Source of the DNA: Flavipsychrobacter stenotrophus
GTDB lineage: Bacteria; Bacteroidota; Bacteroidia; Chitinophagales; Chitinophagaceae
Length of the DNA: 64,000 nt
Direction: 5' to 3'
Assembly (NCBI RefSeq): GCF_002954265.1
Contig: NZ_PPSL01000010.1
Coordinates: 36,278-100,277, forward strand
The number at the start of each line of letters is the position of its first letter. Position 1 is the first letter of the stretch. Shown here piece after piece: positions 30,621-40,099 of the stretch. The notes under the pieces are model-generated. The model did no database searches. It was not told where the DNA came from and saw only the letters and a program-made list of their open reading frames with translations. A program made the position numbers and the translations under genes.

Positions 30621-30634
30621 ACTCGTTTAAAGGC
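30621..30634 (+). promoter_or_regulatory. ACTCGTTTAAAGGC motif upstream of the 734-aa gene
   Basis: This 14-mer is the inverse of the left arm of the dyad at 22440-22454 except for one T. A TTTG at 30613-30616 lies just before it. It may be a binding site for a regulator shared by island genes, but two copies could occur by chance in AT-rich DNA. Confidence 0.35.
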
Positions 30635-30663
30635 ATAACCCAATTGGTTAATCGAAAGCCAAA

Positions 30664-32868
30664 ATGAGCAACAATAGAATTAAAAAACCGAAAATTTCGC
30701 CGGAGTCTATTCAGAAGCAATTGCTAGCAGACTCTGTGTCTTTTATTGACCAGGTAATCAAATCGAGGGTATATCTTACCCCTCAATCCGATGCGGCCAA
30801 GTTTTGGTACAATTTCAAATCCGTAGTTAACACCGAAAATTTTTTCCCTGACGAAGTGACCTATGGGTACTGTGCTTTTATCAGCAAGATGAATCTTTTC
30901 TTTGATCTCTATTCGCTGTATCAGGAAAATCTAAAAAGCCAACTTGAATCACTCAAGTCGCTCAATCCGGCAACAAGCGTACTGATAAAAACGCTTACAC
31001 TGGTAGTCGAAATCGGCGATGTATTTGAGAAACCGGACATCACACCTGGATACTCATTTAAGTCGCTCAAAACAATGAAACGGATTTTAAGAGAGTTTGA
31101 AGCAAAGAAAAGCGAGCATCCGGAATCCGGTTATTCGGTAGAATTGTATAATTGTGTAAAACAGCTCTTCGGTTTAAAAATAGATTTGGAAACCCTTCTT
31201 GATTTTATAAGTGCCTACGAAACAGGACACTTCGATTTAGTTCAGCTCGCTGGGCAGCAAGGCTATGAATTGATCCCATACGCGGATGTACCAGATGGGA
31301 GTAATCAATACATTTTGGAAAGACTTAAAACCGAGATCAAACAATCTTATAAAAAGCAGGAGGCACAAGACGGTATTTCAGGTGAGGATCATTTTAAATC
31401 CATTGATCCGGTATTGAATACCGACAAAGGTTTTGCGGCAATTGCCGTAAGCGGGGCCACGTTGGTAAACAAACCCGAAGGTACAACAGAACTAAAAATG
31501 GATGAAAGTATCTTTGATAAAATGAACTCTAGTAATCAGCAAGTTCAGCAGCGAGGATTTACAGAATCATTGCTCGCATTCAGGGAGCAACACTTCCATT
31601 ACAATTACAGGCACGCAATGGCAGAAGCTTACTATCCGAACGATATTCTGGATATACATGACTATGCGCTCAAAACAAATAATGAGATTGTAATTAGTTT
31701 GTATGACGTTTTTTGCGTCACGTCATGTTTGGTGGCAATGGCTGATAATTATCGGTATTTTTCTCTCTTCCCAGGTAAGAAGGGCGTTCAGGATGCTATT
31801 CCGGCGGTTATTGAATCTATAAAATCAGTTCATCCAGATATTGAACAGGAGGTACTTCAAAAAGAGGTAATCACTTCAATCGTCACGCATTTTGAGATAA
31901 TTGAGAATCAGTGCAACCCATTTGTTTTATTGACAAAAAATGAAATCATTACTCAGCTACGCACAATTACAGAACTGAACAAAAAAGCCGATGATGAGCT
32001 GTTATTTCTTTTAGATACAATTTGTGCTATTGAAAACTCTTTCGCATACAATCCGCTTTACAAATTAGGCAACAAGTACATTTTTCTGTATAAAGCCTGT
32101 GTCGATCTCAATTTCAATCGGATGGTTTATGATTATTTCATTAGCGATAATTTGTTTACGCCAGGAACCAAAAGCAACGCAAAAGACCCTTCAAAAAGCA
32201 ATGATAAACTTCGGGAAGAAGAGTTTTGTAAAGGAATAAGCAACTGCCTAAAAAACCTGACAAGACATGTTATCGCAAATCAAGTTTATCCCCAAATTGA
32301 AGATCAGGCAGTGATAATTCAAGGCGGAGAATTTGATGTACTTGCCTATTTCGAAAAAGAAAATCTGATTCTTGCAATACAGGTTAAACTGAGTAATACA
32401 GTCAAAAAAAATGAAAATGCAAAGGCGGCATGGGTTGATGCCCATGTCTACGGAAAAGCAGCTGAACAGATTCAGAAAGATCGGGTGTTTTTATCAAGCA
32501 AATCAGGATTAGAATTTGCCAGCAAAAAATTGAACCTGAAAAAGGCACCAAAAAATCCTCAAATCTTTCACTTGGTAATAACAGACAATTTCCTTGCGGA
32601 TCATAGAATTGTTTGTCTCAGCGATAAATCTGCAAGGGCAATATGTATCAGTTTCTTTGAATTTTACAACCTATTATTCAATATTAGGGTTCATAATAGT
32701 CAGAAGTCTTGGGATAACGTGATAGCTAATGGTTCAATTAACTACTTTCTGAACATAATTGAACAAAACGAATTTTGGAGGTTCCTTGAAGATATTTCTG
32801 GTGAGTATAAAATTGCTGAGAAATTAATGCTAATCAACAGACAAAATACGATCATGATGAGAGTATAA
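30664..32868 (+). CDS. large unknown protein with C-terminal PD-(D/E)XK-like nuclease domain
   Basis: 734 residues. Residues 1-540 are mainly helical and match nothing I recognise. Around 550-575 is a likely nuclease core: QGGEFDVLAYF followed by LILAIQVKLSN, that is Glu/Asp then a QxK in a beta strand, the spacing seen in restriction-endonuclease folds. A conserved-looking GKAAEQIQKDRVFL follows, reminiscent of the QxxxD helix. It is 44 bases before the viperin gene on the same strand, so the pair is probably an operon. Role as a defence nuclease is inferred from position only. Confidence 0.72.
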   Translation: MSNNRIKKPKISPESIQKQLLADSVSFIDQVIKSRVYLTPQSDAAKFWYNFKSVVNTENFFPDEVTYGYCAFISKMNLFFDLYSLYQENLKSQLESLKSLNPATSVLIKTLTLVVEIGDVFEKPDITPGYSFKSLKTMKRILREFEAKKSEHPESGYSVELYNCVKQLFGLKIDLETLLDFISAYETGHFDLVQLAGQQGYELIPYADVPDGSNQYILERLKTEIKQSYKKQEAQDGISGEDHFKSIDPVLNTDKGFAAIAVSGATLVNKPEGTTELKMDESIFDKMNSSNQQVQQRGFTESLLAFREQHFHYNYRHAMAEAYYPNDILDIHDYALKTNNEIVISLYDVFCVTSCLVAMADNYRYFSLFPGKKGVQDAIPAVIESIKSVHPDIEQEVLQKEVITSIVTHFEIIENQCNPFVLLTKNEIITQLRTITELNKKADDELLFLLDTICAIENSFAYNPLYKLGNKYIFLYKACVDLNFNRMVYDYFISDNLFTPGTKSNAKDPSKSNDKLREEEFCKGISNCLKNLTRHVIANQVYPQIEDQAVIIQGGEFDVLAYFEKENLILAIQVKLSNTVKKNENAKAAWVDAHVYGKAAEQIQKDRVFLSSKSGLEFASKKLNLKKAPKNPQIFHLVITDNFLADHRIVCLSDKSARAICISFFEFYNLLFNIRVHNSQKSWDNVIANGSINYFLNIIEQNEFWRFLEDISGEYKIAEKLMLINRQNTIMMRV

Positions 32869-32912
32869 AAGATGACATATTTAGAATACCGATGCGGTAA
32901 CCGTTTCTAAAC

Positions 32913-33800
32913 ATGTCGATAATGAATCAACAGCTAATTCCTTCAGTTAACTACCATTTATGGGAACCTTGCAATATGCGCTGCAAGTTTTGTTTCGCCA
33001 CTTTTCAGGATGTAAAACACAGCATTCTACCAAAGGGTCACCTACCTAAAGAACAGGCTATAGAAGTTATCCTGCAACTAGCCGAGATCGGTTTCGAGAA
33101 AATCACATTTGCAGGTGGCGAGCCAACCCTATGTCCCTGGCTGCCTGAATTAATTGCAACAGCAAAAGAGGCCGGTATGACGACTATGATTGTTACTAAC
33201 GGTAGCAAGGTATCAGATACTTTTCTTGAAGCAAATAAACACACGCTAGACTGGATTGCAGTAAGTATCGATAGCTTGAATGCCGATACCAATATTTCAA
33301 CAGGAAGAGCTATTGCAGGCAATACACCACTAACCCTTGATTACTACGCTTCGCTTGTAGATAGAATAAAGCAACATGGTTATGGGCTGAAGATAAATAC
33401 TGTGGTAAGCAGTAAAAACTATAATGAGCATATGAATGAGTTTATCCGGTATGCAAAGCCGAAACGCTGGAAACTACTTCAGGTATTACCCATAGCCGGA
33501 CAGAACGATTTAAAAATCAATGAGTTTAAAATTTCAGATGAACAATTCCGGTTGTTCCTCGAAAACCACAATAATCTATATGATATTACAAGCATTGTTC
33601 CCGAATCTAATAGTCAGATGAAAGGCTCTTATGCGATGGTTGACCCGGCGGGCCGGTTTTATGATAACACAACGGGCAAGCATAATTACAGTAGTTCTAT
33701 TATAGAAATCGGTAGCCAACTAGCTATTCAGCAGGTGAATTACGACTTCTCAAAGTTTGTTTCAAGAGGTGGTATATACAACTGGACGATGGCCATATAA
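32913..33800 (+). CDS. prokaryotic viperin-like radical SAM enzyme
   Basis: 295 residues. The radical-SAM CxxxCxxC is CNMRCKFCFATF (Cys20, 24, 27), preceded by VNYHLWEP. The SAM-binding ITFAGGEPTLCP and the SIDSLNADTN and LQVLPIAGQND stretches are the viperin arrangement. Viperins convert a nucleoside triphosphate to the 3'-deoxy-3',4'-didehydro form that terminates viral RNA synthesis. The substrate base cannot be told here. A second in-frame ATG lies at 32922. The next gene starts 4 bases after the stop. Confidence 0.86.
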   Translation: MSIMNQQLIPSVNYHLWEPCNMRCKFCFATFQDVKHSILPKGHLPKEQAIEVILQLAEIGFEKITFAGGEPTLCPWLPELIATAKEAGMTTMIVTNGSKVSDTFLEANKHTLDWIAVSIDSLNADTNISTGRAIAGNTPLTLDYYASLVDRIKQHGYGLKINTVVSSKNYNEHMNEFIRYAKPKRWKLLQVLPIAGQNDLKINEFKISDEQFRLFLENHNNLYDITSIVPESNSQMKGSYAMVDPAGRFYDNTTGKHNYSSSIIEIGSQLAIQQVNYDFSKFVSRGGIYNWTMAI

Positions 33801-33804
33801 GAAA

Positions 33805-34147
33805 ATGGTTAAACCCAAATCATGTTTAGAACTTGGGGTGGAAGGAGCTATTCAAAATAGCAGCTAAGGAAAGAAAACTTGCCCGGTTTCCTTGTGACTT
33901 AGTTCCTTTTTGGCATACAGAATCTATTAGTGATATTAAAATTGAACGTTTTGTTCTCCTTTATCCCTTCAGCAAGGACATCGATAAATACAGCAACTTA
34001 ATTAAGATCCTTACGTTCTACAGGTTAACCTTCGGCCAGCCAAGACAATCTGAGCTTATAGAAGCATTACATGAGTATGGTTTTGAAGATGATGCTATCC
34101 GGAAATTGGATGACCTAATTATCAATTTAAGTCCTATAAGATTTTAG
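33805..34147 (+). pseudogene. frameshifted gene directly downstream of viperin
   Basis: ATG at 33805 starts MVKPKSCLEL and then derails into an early stop. Removing one G from the GGGG run at 33835-33838 joins it to the open frame LGWKELFKIAAKERKLARFP that runs to TAG at 34147, giving about 114 codons. As printed, the long frame has only a TTG start. So it is a viperin-operon gene broken, or switched off, by one base in a homopolymer. No family was recognised; it is helical and basic at the start. Confidence 0.6.
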
Positions 34148-34160
34148 CAAAAGAACTACA

Positions 34161-35294
34161 TTATCCCTCTAATTTCCTGTAAATAAACTGCTGTGAAATC
34201 CTTTCCTGTTCTAATCTGCGATTATTTGTAAGCAGGAATTCATACATCTCTCGTTCACTGGGCATGAGAAGCGGCAGCTCTTTTCTTTTTGAATTATTTG
34301 TTACCGCAAAATTTCGAAAATTGAAATAAGTATCTTCATCCATTAACAAGCTCTCCGCTATTGGATAATGCTGTCTAATCATGTTCAACATTTCAAAGCC
34401 CGCAGTATCCAAATCGAACCAGCAAATCAGCCTTGTATTTTCGAGCCACGGCAAATGCTTACTCAATCTGCTTTTGAAGCCAGAACCAAATATTGCAACA
34501 GAATTTTTTACCTTCGGAAAGGTCAAATAACATACCTGATTTTCTATTATAAAGACTTTCTCGGGCAACCATCGTAACCATGCCGCATCCTCAAGAGTAA
34601 GTGAACACTCATCATAGCCAAGCGAGGATTTTAACTCCTCGTCAAGGATTCTTATTTGTGTGTATATATTCGCTTTCTTAAGGCCATATCTTGTCGCAAA
34701 GTCGGTTGCTCTCCTGTTTACCTGTTCATCCGGAAGCAAACGATCGAGAAGCTTTGTCAGCAAACCGGAACTTTGCTCTATAAACTTCGAATGTACCTCG
34801 ATCGGCAGTTCACGAATATAATAGTTGTATGGCGAAGAATGCGCCACGAAATACTTGCAAACTTTTATTAGGTCATCCCATACTTCAAAAAATTCAAGTA
34901 AAATTGAAGGATTGTCGTTAACCCATCCTTCAATGTTGGGAAACTCGGCAACGATTCTCTCTTTAGCATCTATGATTTTTTTGTAGTCTCCCTCTTTGTC
35001 AATAAAAAATAGAAAGTCATCAAGATTGTCAAAATAAATTTTGGAAGGAACACTTTGCACACTTCCATTAATCTTTTTTTCCTTCCAAATAACTGTGTAG
35101 CCCTTCGGCTTTACCTGCTTCGACTGTTGAAATAATGGCAATAGATCATTTTTCCAATCGCTATAATTATTGCCAGTAATCTGTTTATTGCTCGGTATTA
35201 CCCAGGGAAAGAGACTTTCGCTACGTAACTGCGAGGATACAATCTTGAAAAAGGATTTCTCTGCTTTTTGACGTATTTCTTTTGGTGTTATCAT
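34161..35294 (-). CDS. jetD: second JetD-like protein (Wadjet type-I-like), orphaned
   Basis: 377 residues. An N-terminal DUF3322-like region (about 1-210) precedes the Toprim/DUF2220 part with Glu in VFIIENQVCYL (about 250) and acidic motif ICWFDLDTAGFEML (about 295). Longer than, and clearly distinct from, the copy at 5055. It overlaps the jetC remnant by 4 bases, preserving the ancestral operon junction. Catalytic residues look intact, yet the partner genes jetA, jetB and the N-terminal half of jetC are missing. Confidence 0.84.
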   Translation of the reverse strand: MITPKEIRQKAEKSFFKIVSSQLRSESLFPWVIPSNKQITGNNYSDWKNDLLPLFQQSKQVKPKGYTVIWKEKKINGSVQSVPSKIYFDNLDDFLFFIDKEGDYKKIIDAKERIVAEFPNIEGWVNDNPSILLEFFEVWDDLIKVCKYFVAHSSPYNYYIRELPIEVHSKFIEQSSGLLTKLLDRLLPDEQVNRRATDFATRYGLKKANIYTQIRILDEELKSSLGYDECSLTLEDAAWLRWLPEKVFIIENQVCYLTFPKVKNSVAIFGSGFKSRLSKHLPWLENTRLICWFDLDTAGFEMLNMIRQHYPIAESLLMDEDTYFNFRNFAVTNNSKRKELPLLMPSEREMYEFLLTNNRRLEQERISQQFIYRKLEG

Positions 35295-37219
35295 TCAATA
35301 TTTTCGGCTAATTGTTGAAACTCAGCTTTCTTCTCGTAGTATTCGTCCATTGTAAGATTGTAAACGATGGAGTTGCTCTTGTTTTTTATTTCGACAAAGT
35401 GAACAGCATTAATGAAGGGTTCCGCAATATTTATCTTATCAAGAGGAGTAACAATCAATATTTGCAGATTTAGCTGTGCACAAAACTCCATTAAAAACTG
35501 ACTTTTTTCTGGGTCAAGCTTACTAAATGCCTCATCAACTGTGATAAAACGCAGACTCTTATGCTGTTTGCCCGGCTGAAAAACACCAAATTGATGTGCA
35601 ATTGCGGCACCTAAAATAGCATAGGTGAATTGTGCTTTTTGTCCGCCGGAATAGCTCGCCGTATTGTCGTGAAATTGTCCCGGTTTATGTTCATTAACAG
35701 AAAACTCCCTTGCACTGAAAGTAAGCCAATTCCTTACATCGGTAACCTTTTTTCTCCATGCTTCCTCCTGTTGTAAGTCGGTAATCAATGCCTTTATTTT
35801 ATGAAATACACCTTCTCTATACGTATCGTCTTTTTGAGTTGCAAATTCCAATGCATTTGGAATGGTAGCACTTAGCTGCTCTTTAAACAGCTTTATTTCT
35901 TGCTCCTTAGTTGTCCTGCATTCAAGTTGCAAATAAGTATCCGGATGCTTGTTAAATGTTATCTTTCTCAACGGTATGTTCAGCTCTTCTATTACCTCTT
36001 TTATTTTGTCCTCTTCATTTATAAGCCAAGTTCTAAAGTTGGTAAGAGCATCCAGCATACTTTTATCCATGTATTCCTTGAAGCGTCGCTTGTGTTCTAC
36101 TAACCTTTGGTTTTTGATTGCCTTATGTAAATCTTCCAATTCTTCGAGGCTTTTCAAGTTTGCCTCAATATTCATTACATCCCCACTCCAGTCAGGAAAC
36201 TCCCTTAATATTTTAGCGTCTGGGTGAATGAATGCATTAATATAGCCTATGGTATCAAACTCCTTATTGGAAACAGTCTGTGATAAATTCCCCTGCTTTA
36301 TTCGTAGTGAGGCAGCTACTTCCTTTTTAAAGATTTCTAACTGGTCAAAATTGTTAGGGTTTGCGCTCCTTATTTTTTCATCACTGACATATTTTCCTAT
36401 ACTCAAAACGCCCTCCTCTTTCAGCCCATCATACTGTATGTTTAGCTTTCGTTTATTTTTTTCGTCTAGCTCACGTTTACTGCTTTTTAGGCTACTTGCG
36501 ACATCCTCCTTTTTTTCACGTTTAATTTTTAATTCTTGATTTACAGAATCAAGTTGCAGACAGATGGTCTCATATTTATCTGATGATTTCTTTAGTTCTT
36601 CGATCTGCGCAGTAAGTGTCTGAATTTTCTCAGCATGTTGTTGCCAGTAAATCTCGTTGTACGATTTGACATTTGATATTAAAACAACAACCGTTTTCCG
36701 TTCCTCAATAGATTTTATAGTCGGAGCAATATTTTCAAGCTTTCGGGACAATTGGTTACAAGTACCTTCCAACTTGTACTTTTCATCCTGCAGGAATTTT
36801 ATTGATTCTTTATTATCCCAACCTAATCTGTATTTTGATTTATTCCAATTTCCAGGACGATCATCCTTTTCGTGCCTGCTTACATTCCTTAGCAACCCGT
36901 TCGATGTAACTGCTTTGGATGAATTATAGAATACATCAAGATCATCGGTACAATGATAATTGAACCTTTCCAAGAGATGTATTTCAAGCCACTTTCTATA
37001 CGCGCTGTCCTTTAATTCAATTTTATTTATCAGTGCTTGTGATTCATTCGGCCAACGGACTATTGTGTCAAATGAGCGTCTGTCAATTTTTTCGTACACC
37101 AACTTTGTACCGAGATCATTCGAATGGGCGAAGTGGTTTGCCAACTTGCTAAAACGCTTTTTGCGTCCTTTGGTTTTGTTATGTACTTGTAATCTATTTG
37201 GCCCTTGTCGTGCAAATTC
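35291..37219 (-). pseudogene. jetC: truncated jetC: C-terminal half of a Wadjet SMC ATPase
   Basis: The frame is open from about 37219 (bounded by a stop at 37220-37222) with no ATG; the only usable start is a TTG at 37144 giving 617 residues. The text QVHNKTKGRKKRFSKLANHF is already mid-protein. Coiled coil covers about 110-230, then the ABC signature ASYSGGQKAQF (about 498) and Walker B FITVDEAFSKLDPE (about 538), then LIVTPLDKINIAEP. The N-terminal P-loop half is absent. The break coincides with the 3' end of the HEPN-like gene. Confidence 0.75.
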
Positions 37220-37758
37220 TTATCAATGCTCTTAAAATTCTTCGCACTGGTTTCGAGTTCGCCCATTTGGTGTACAAATATGTTTCTCACTTTGTAGGCT
37301 AAATTCAATTTTTCCCAGAGTGTATTTAGTTTACTAAAATCCACACCCGCACTATTTTTTAGATAAGTCTTACACGCTTCTAACTCTGATCCTTTCAGGT
37401 CTGATACTTTATATTTTGCGTCTGTAATTCGTGAATGCAGGTCGCAAATTTCCGTTAACTGGTAAAGTGCGAATGACATTATTTGGTTAAAGGCAGATAT
37501 TCTAAAATGGTTTGGAAATACCCGTGCCGTTTCATTGTACCTATCACTATAAACATCGGCAAGGTTGTACAATGCTTCTTCGTTTCCTTTGTATTGTTTC
37601 TCCAATTTCGAGTATTCTTTATCAATATCCTTTGTGGCTTTCTCAAAAGACTTTTCTACACCTTCATTGAAGTTTCTTAGCTCACTAATCAGAAACCTTA
37701 TTTGTTGAAGTTTAATTGTCGAGTAGTTAAGTGGCATAATATTTAGTTTGTCATTCAT
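37060..37758 (-). CDS. HEPN-like protein, 3' end fused into jetC remnant
   Basis: 232 residues as an open frame. Helical throughout, with Arg158-x4-His163 in AYKVRNIFVHQMGE, the RX4-6H signature of HEPN nucleases. The last ~40 residues are read out of frame over jetC sequence (shared 37060-37219), so the original C-terminus was probably lost or replaced at the junction near 37200. HEPN proteins are frequent RNase toxins; whether this one is active is not known. Confidence 0.6.
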   Translation of the reverse strand: MNDKLNIMPLNYSTIKLQQIRFLISELRNFNEGVEKSFEKATKDIDKEYSKLEKQYKGNEEALYNLADVYSDRYNETARVFPNHFRISAFNQIMSFALYQLTEICDLHSRITDAKYKVSDLKGSELEACKTYLKNSAGVDFSKLNTLWEKLNLAYKVRNIFVHQMGELETSAKNFKSIDKNLHDKGQIDYKYITKPKDAKSVLASWQTTSPIRMISVQSWCTKKLTDAHLTQ

Positions 37759-37769
37759 TACAAATGCGT

Positions 37770-38492
37770 TTACCTTGTGTGTTCCTCAATAGTCTGTTTT
37801 ACTTTACTTAAACAATACTGCAATTTCTTATCAATGTCTTTTCCATGACACTGCCTATATGGTTTTAAGCTTCTACAATAACAATTACTGGTAGGCTTAT
37901 TTCCTAAAAGATAAAACACCTCGATAGCGCCACTGGTAATGTCACATTCAGTAATTGCATCGTTTGCACATTTTGGAAGTACAACTACTTCAACATCTTT
38001 TCGCTCACCATATTCATACAGTTTACAAATTGCGTAACGTATTTTGATAAAGTCGTCAATCAATGGATTGCCAGAAATATTCAGTGCAACGTTTGATATA
38101 CTAACACCCTTATAAACTCGGTTGTTATCCGGCACAAACATTATTTTATCATAGCGTTGCTCTCTGGGAGTAACACAAACTAATTCCCCTTCGTTATCCT
38201 CCCAAACGGAGTGGTGTTCTGCTTCGCACAGATACTGTGATTGCCAGATAGCCCAGCCATAATGTATTTTACCGCCATCACGCTTCATTTTTTCTTCAAC
38301 GTTATAATAGCACGACTTTGTTTTAGCCTCTGGTTCTACCCGCACTGGTATAATCTCTGGGTCAAACTCTACATTGAGCTGGTTCAATAATTTTTCAATG
38401 TGGTTATTGGTTGTCTTTGGACTTGTGGCAGTTTTTTTATGAAATGGCAGTTTCTGTATTTCGTCATACTGCCGTCTTTGTTCTGGTGTCAT
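37770..38492 (-). CDS. SEC-C motif protein of unknown function
   Basis: 240 residues. C-terminal CYCRSLKPYRQCHG (about 212-225) matches the Zn-binding SEC-C pattern CxC-x8-C(H). The N-terminal part has a QQ/His-rich start and a central domain with LCEAEHHSVWED and VVVLPKCANDAI. It lies 11 bases upstream of the HEPN-like gene on the same strand, so the two may be cotranscribed. SEC-C domains are adaptor/RNA- or protein-binding modules often found beside nucleases. Confidence 0.68.
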   Translation of the reverse strand: MTPEQRRQYDEIQKLPFHKKTATSPKTTNNHIEKLLNQLNVEFDPEIIPVRVEPEAKTKSCYYNVEEKMKRDGGKIHYGWAIWQSQYLCEAEHHSVWEDNEGELVCVTPREQRYDKIMFVPDNNRVYKGVSISNVALNISGNPLIDDFIKIRYAICKLYEYGERKDVEVVVLPKCANDAITECDITSGAIEVFYLLGNKPTSNCYCRSLKPYRQCHGKDIDKKLQYCLSKVKQTIEEHTR

Positions 38493-38564
38493 TGTACTAA
38501 ATTACCGCTTTAACCGATTATCTACCAGGGCTTTCTTTTTCTATATTTGATAAACTTTTTCATA

Positions 38565-39470
38565 ATGGACGACATATTTAGTGTTGTATTGAACCGCATT
38601 CATAGTCATGTACTACCTAAGATCAAGGACTTACAGGTGATGAATGAATACACCTTTGAAGAAGAAGTAACACCGTTTGAATACGGTAATAGGATTGAAG
38701 CGTACTTTTTATTTCATATCTACTTACGAAATTTCAGTTTAGCAATAAACAGGTTTGACACAAGAACAAAATGTATAAACAATGAACTGTCTAAGATAAA
38801 TGCAACGGTTAATGGAATACCGCTATCAAAACGTAAAGATGTAAAGTTTGACCCTGATATGCGGTTTCCGTACTCTTACAATGAACTATTAGAAAATAAA
38901 AAAATTGCAGCAAACTGGCTTTTCCCCTTATGGTCGGCTATCAGAGAAATGCAGTTGCTCAAAAAAGACATAAACATACTTCTTGTTGATTTTGACAAAC
39001 TACTCAATGATGGTTTATTTGAAAAGATACTAAGGGAACACTACGATGGTATCAATTACGATAAAAAATTAGGATGGCATTTTCTGTTAACGAATTACAA
39101 ATTTGTCGGTAAAAGAAGGTGTCTCTTAAAACCTAAATTCATTGCTACTTTTCCGGACGTTATCATTGACGACACAATCATTGATATAAAAACAAACACA
39201 GGTTTTACAGACTTGAAAGACCAGTGTGCGCAACTACTACACCAGTTCATAGATTTTTATGCGTTCAGGAATTTTAGTAATGTGATCTATAATAACGATA
39301 CCATATCAGATTATGACAGAAAGAAAATACTGTTACCAGTAAGAAAGATATGCCTGTACTACTATCGTTACAATAAATTCTTCACGATTGATTTAAAGAA
39401 GTTACTAAGCGAAGAAGAATTTAACCAACTAATAGCGGTTAAAAAAGATTACAGTAGAATAATGTTCTAA
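38565..39470 (+). CDS. unknown protein with PD-(D/E)XK-like core
   Basis: 301 residues from ATG 38565 (MDDIFSVVLNRI); a TTG at 38547 would add six residues and is less likely. Helical first half. Around residues 198-212 the text ATFPDVIIDDTIIDIKTN fits a PD-(D/E)XK nuclease: Asp in the first strand, then Asp-Ile-Lys in the next, followed by a Gln/His-rich helix (DQCAQLLHQFIDFYAF). Divergent from the SEC-C gene, with 72 bases between their starts. No family recognised. Confidence 0.62.
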   Translation: MDDIFSVVLNRIHSHVLPKIKDLQVMNEYTFEEEVTPFEYGNRIEAYFLFHIYLRNFSLAINRFDTRTKCINNELSKINATVNGIPLSKRKDVKFDPDMRFPYSYNELLENKKIAANWLFPLWSAIREMQLLKKDINILLVDFDKLLNDGLFEKILREHYDGINYDKKLGWHFLLTNYKFVGKRRCLLKPKFIATFPDVIIDDTIIDIKTNTGFTDLKDQCAQLLHQFIDFYAFRNFSNVIYNNDTISDYDRKKILLPVRKICLYYYRYNKFFTIDLKKLLSEEEFNQLIAVKKDYSRIMF

Positions 39471-39564
39471 TTGGGCTAACAATAACCTATACATGCTATC
39501 ACCAATGATTCCATATTCAACTATATTTTATCTACTGCAATCAGTTAGCTACTTTATTTTGGTT

Positions 39565-39999
39565 CTATTCGGTCAATTCCTCCACTAGGATCGCCTTAAT
39601 CTTTATTTCATCTGTTCTTGGTTTAATACTCAACAAATCGTTGCATATTTCTAAAAGTTGACTTTTCGCATGTGTGGGGGTGAGACGTAAATTATTAGTG
39701 AATTGACTAATTTCCCTTGTCGTAGATCGGCGACTACATACATTTTTTCGGCATCTGTCGAAGAACGGAAAATCGAAGACATTCCCATAAGTATTCATTA
39801 GCCAACAAATACGTGAAAAATCCCAATCATATTCTACAAGAATTCTTGAAGCACCGCTAACGCTTGCGTGGCAACAAAAAAGTATGGCGGACAAAAAAGC
39901 CTCAACTTGCCACTCTTTGGGAGGCTTTGTTGTCATAACAAACTCGGCATCGGCAACCAATTTCTTTAGCATAGAAACAAATATACTAGGTTTTACCAT
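39565..39999 (-). CDS. hypothetical protein near the right end of the island
   Basis: 144 residues (or 135 from the internal Met at 39972). Mixed composition with FLSAILFCCHASVSGASRIL in the middle, which could be a buried helix, and a charged C-terminus. No motif or family was recognised. Last gene before the right junction. Confidence 0.45.
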   Translation of the reverse strand: MVKPSIFVSMLKKLVADAEFVMTTKPPKEWQVEAFLSAILFCCHASVSGASRILVEYDWDFSRICWLMNTYGNVFDFPFFDRCRKNVCSRRSTTREISQFTNNLRLTPTHAKSQLLEICNDLLSIKPRTDEIKIKAILVEELTE

Positions 40000-40099
40000 T
40001 GAATAGTTTCTGGCTAATTTATTATGCTTCAGTATCAGACCGGAGAGTTAGAACTACTAAAGCGTATCGTCCTCTGTGTAGGTTCAAGGCATGTATGCT

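Noticed and set aside
35291..37144. jetC fragment as a complete 617-aa gene
   Set aside because: The only start is a TTG, the frame already carries protein-like text upstream, and the P-loop half is missing.
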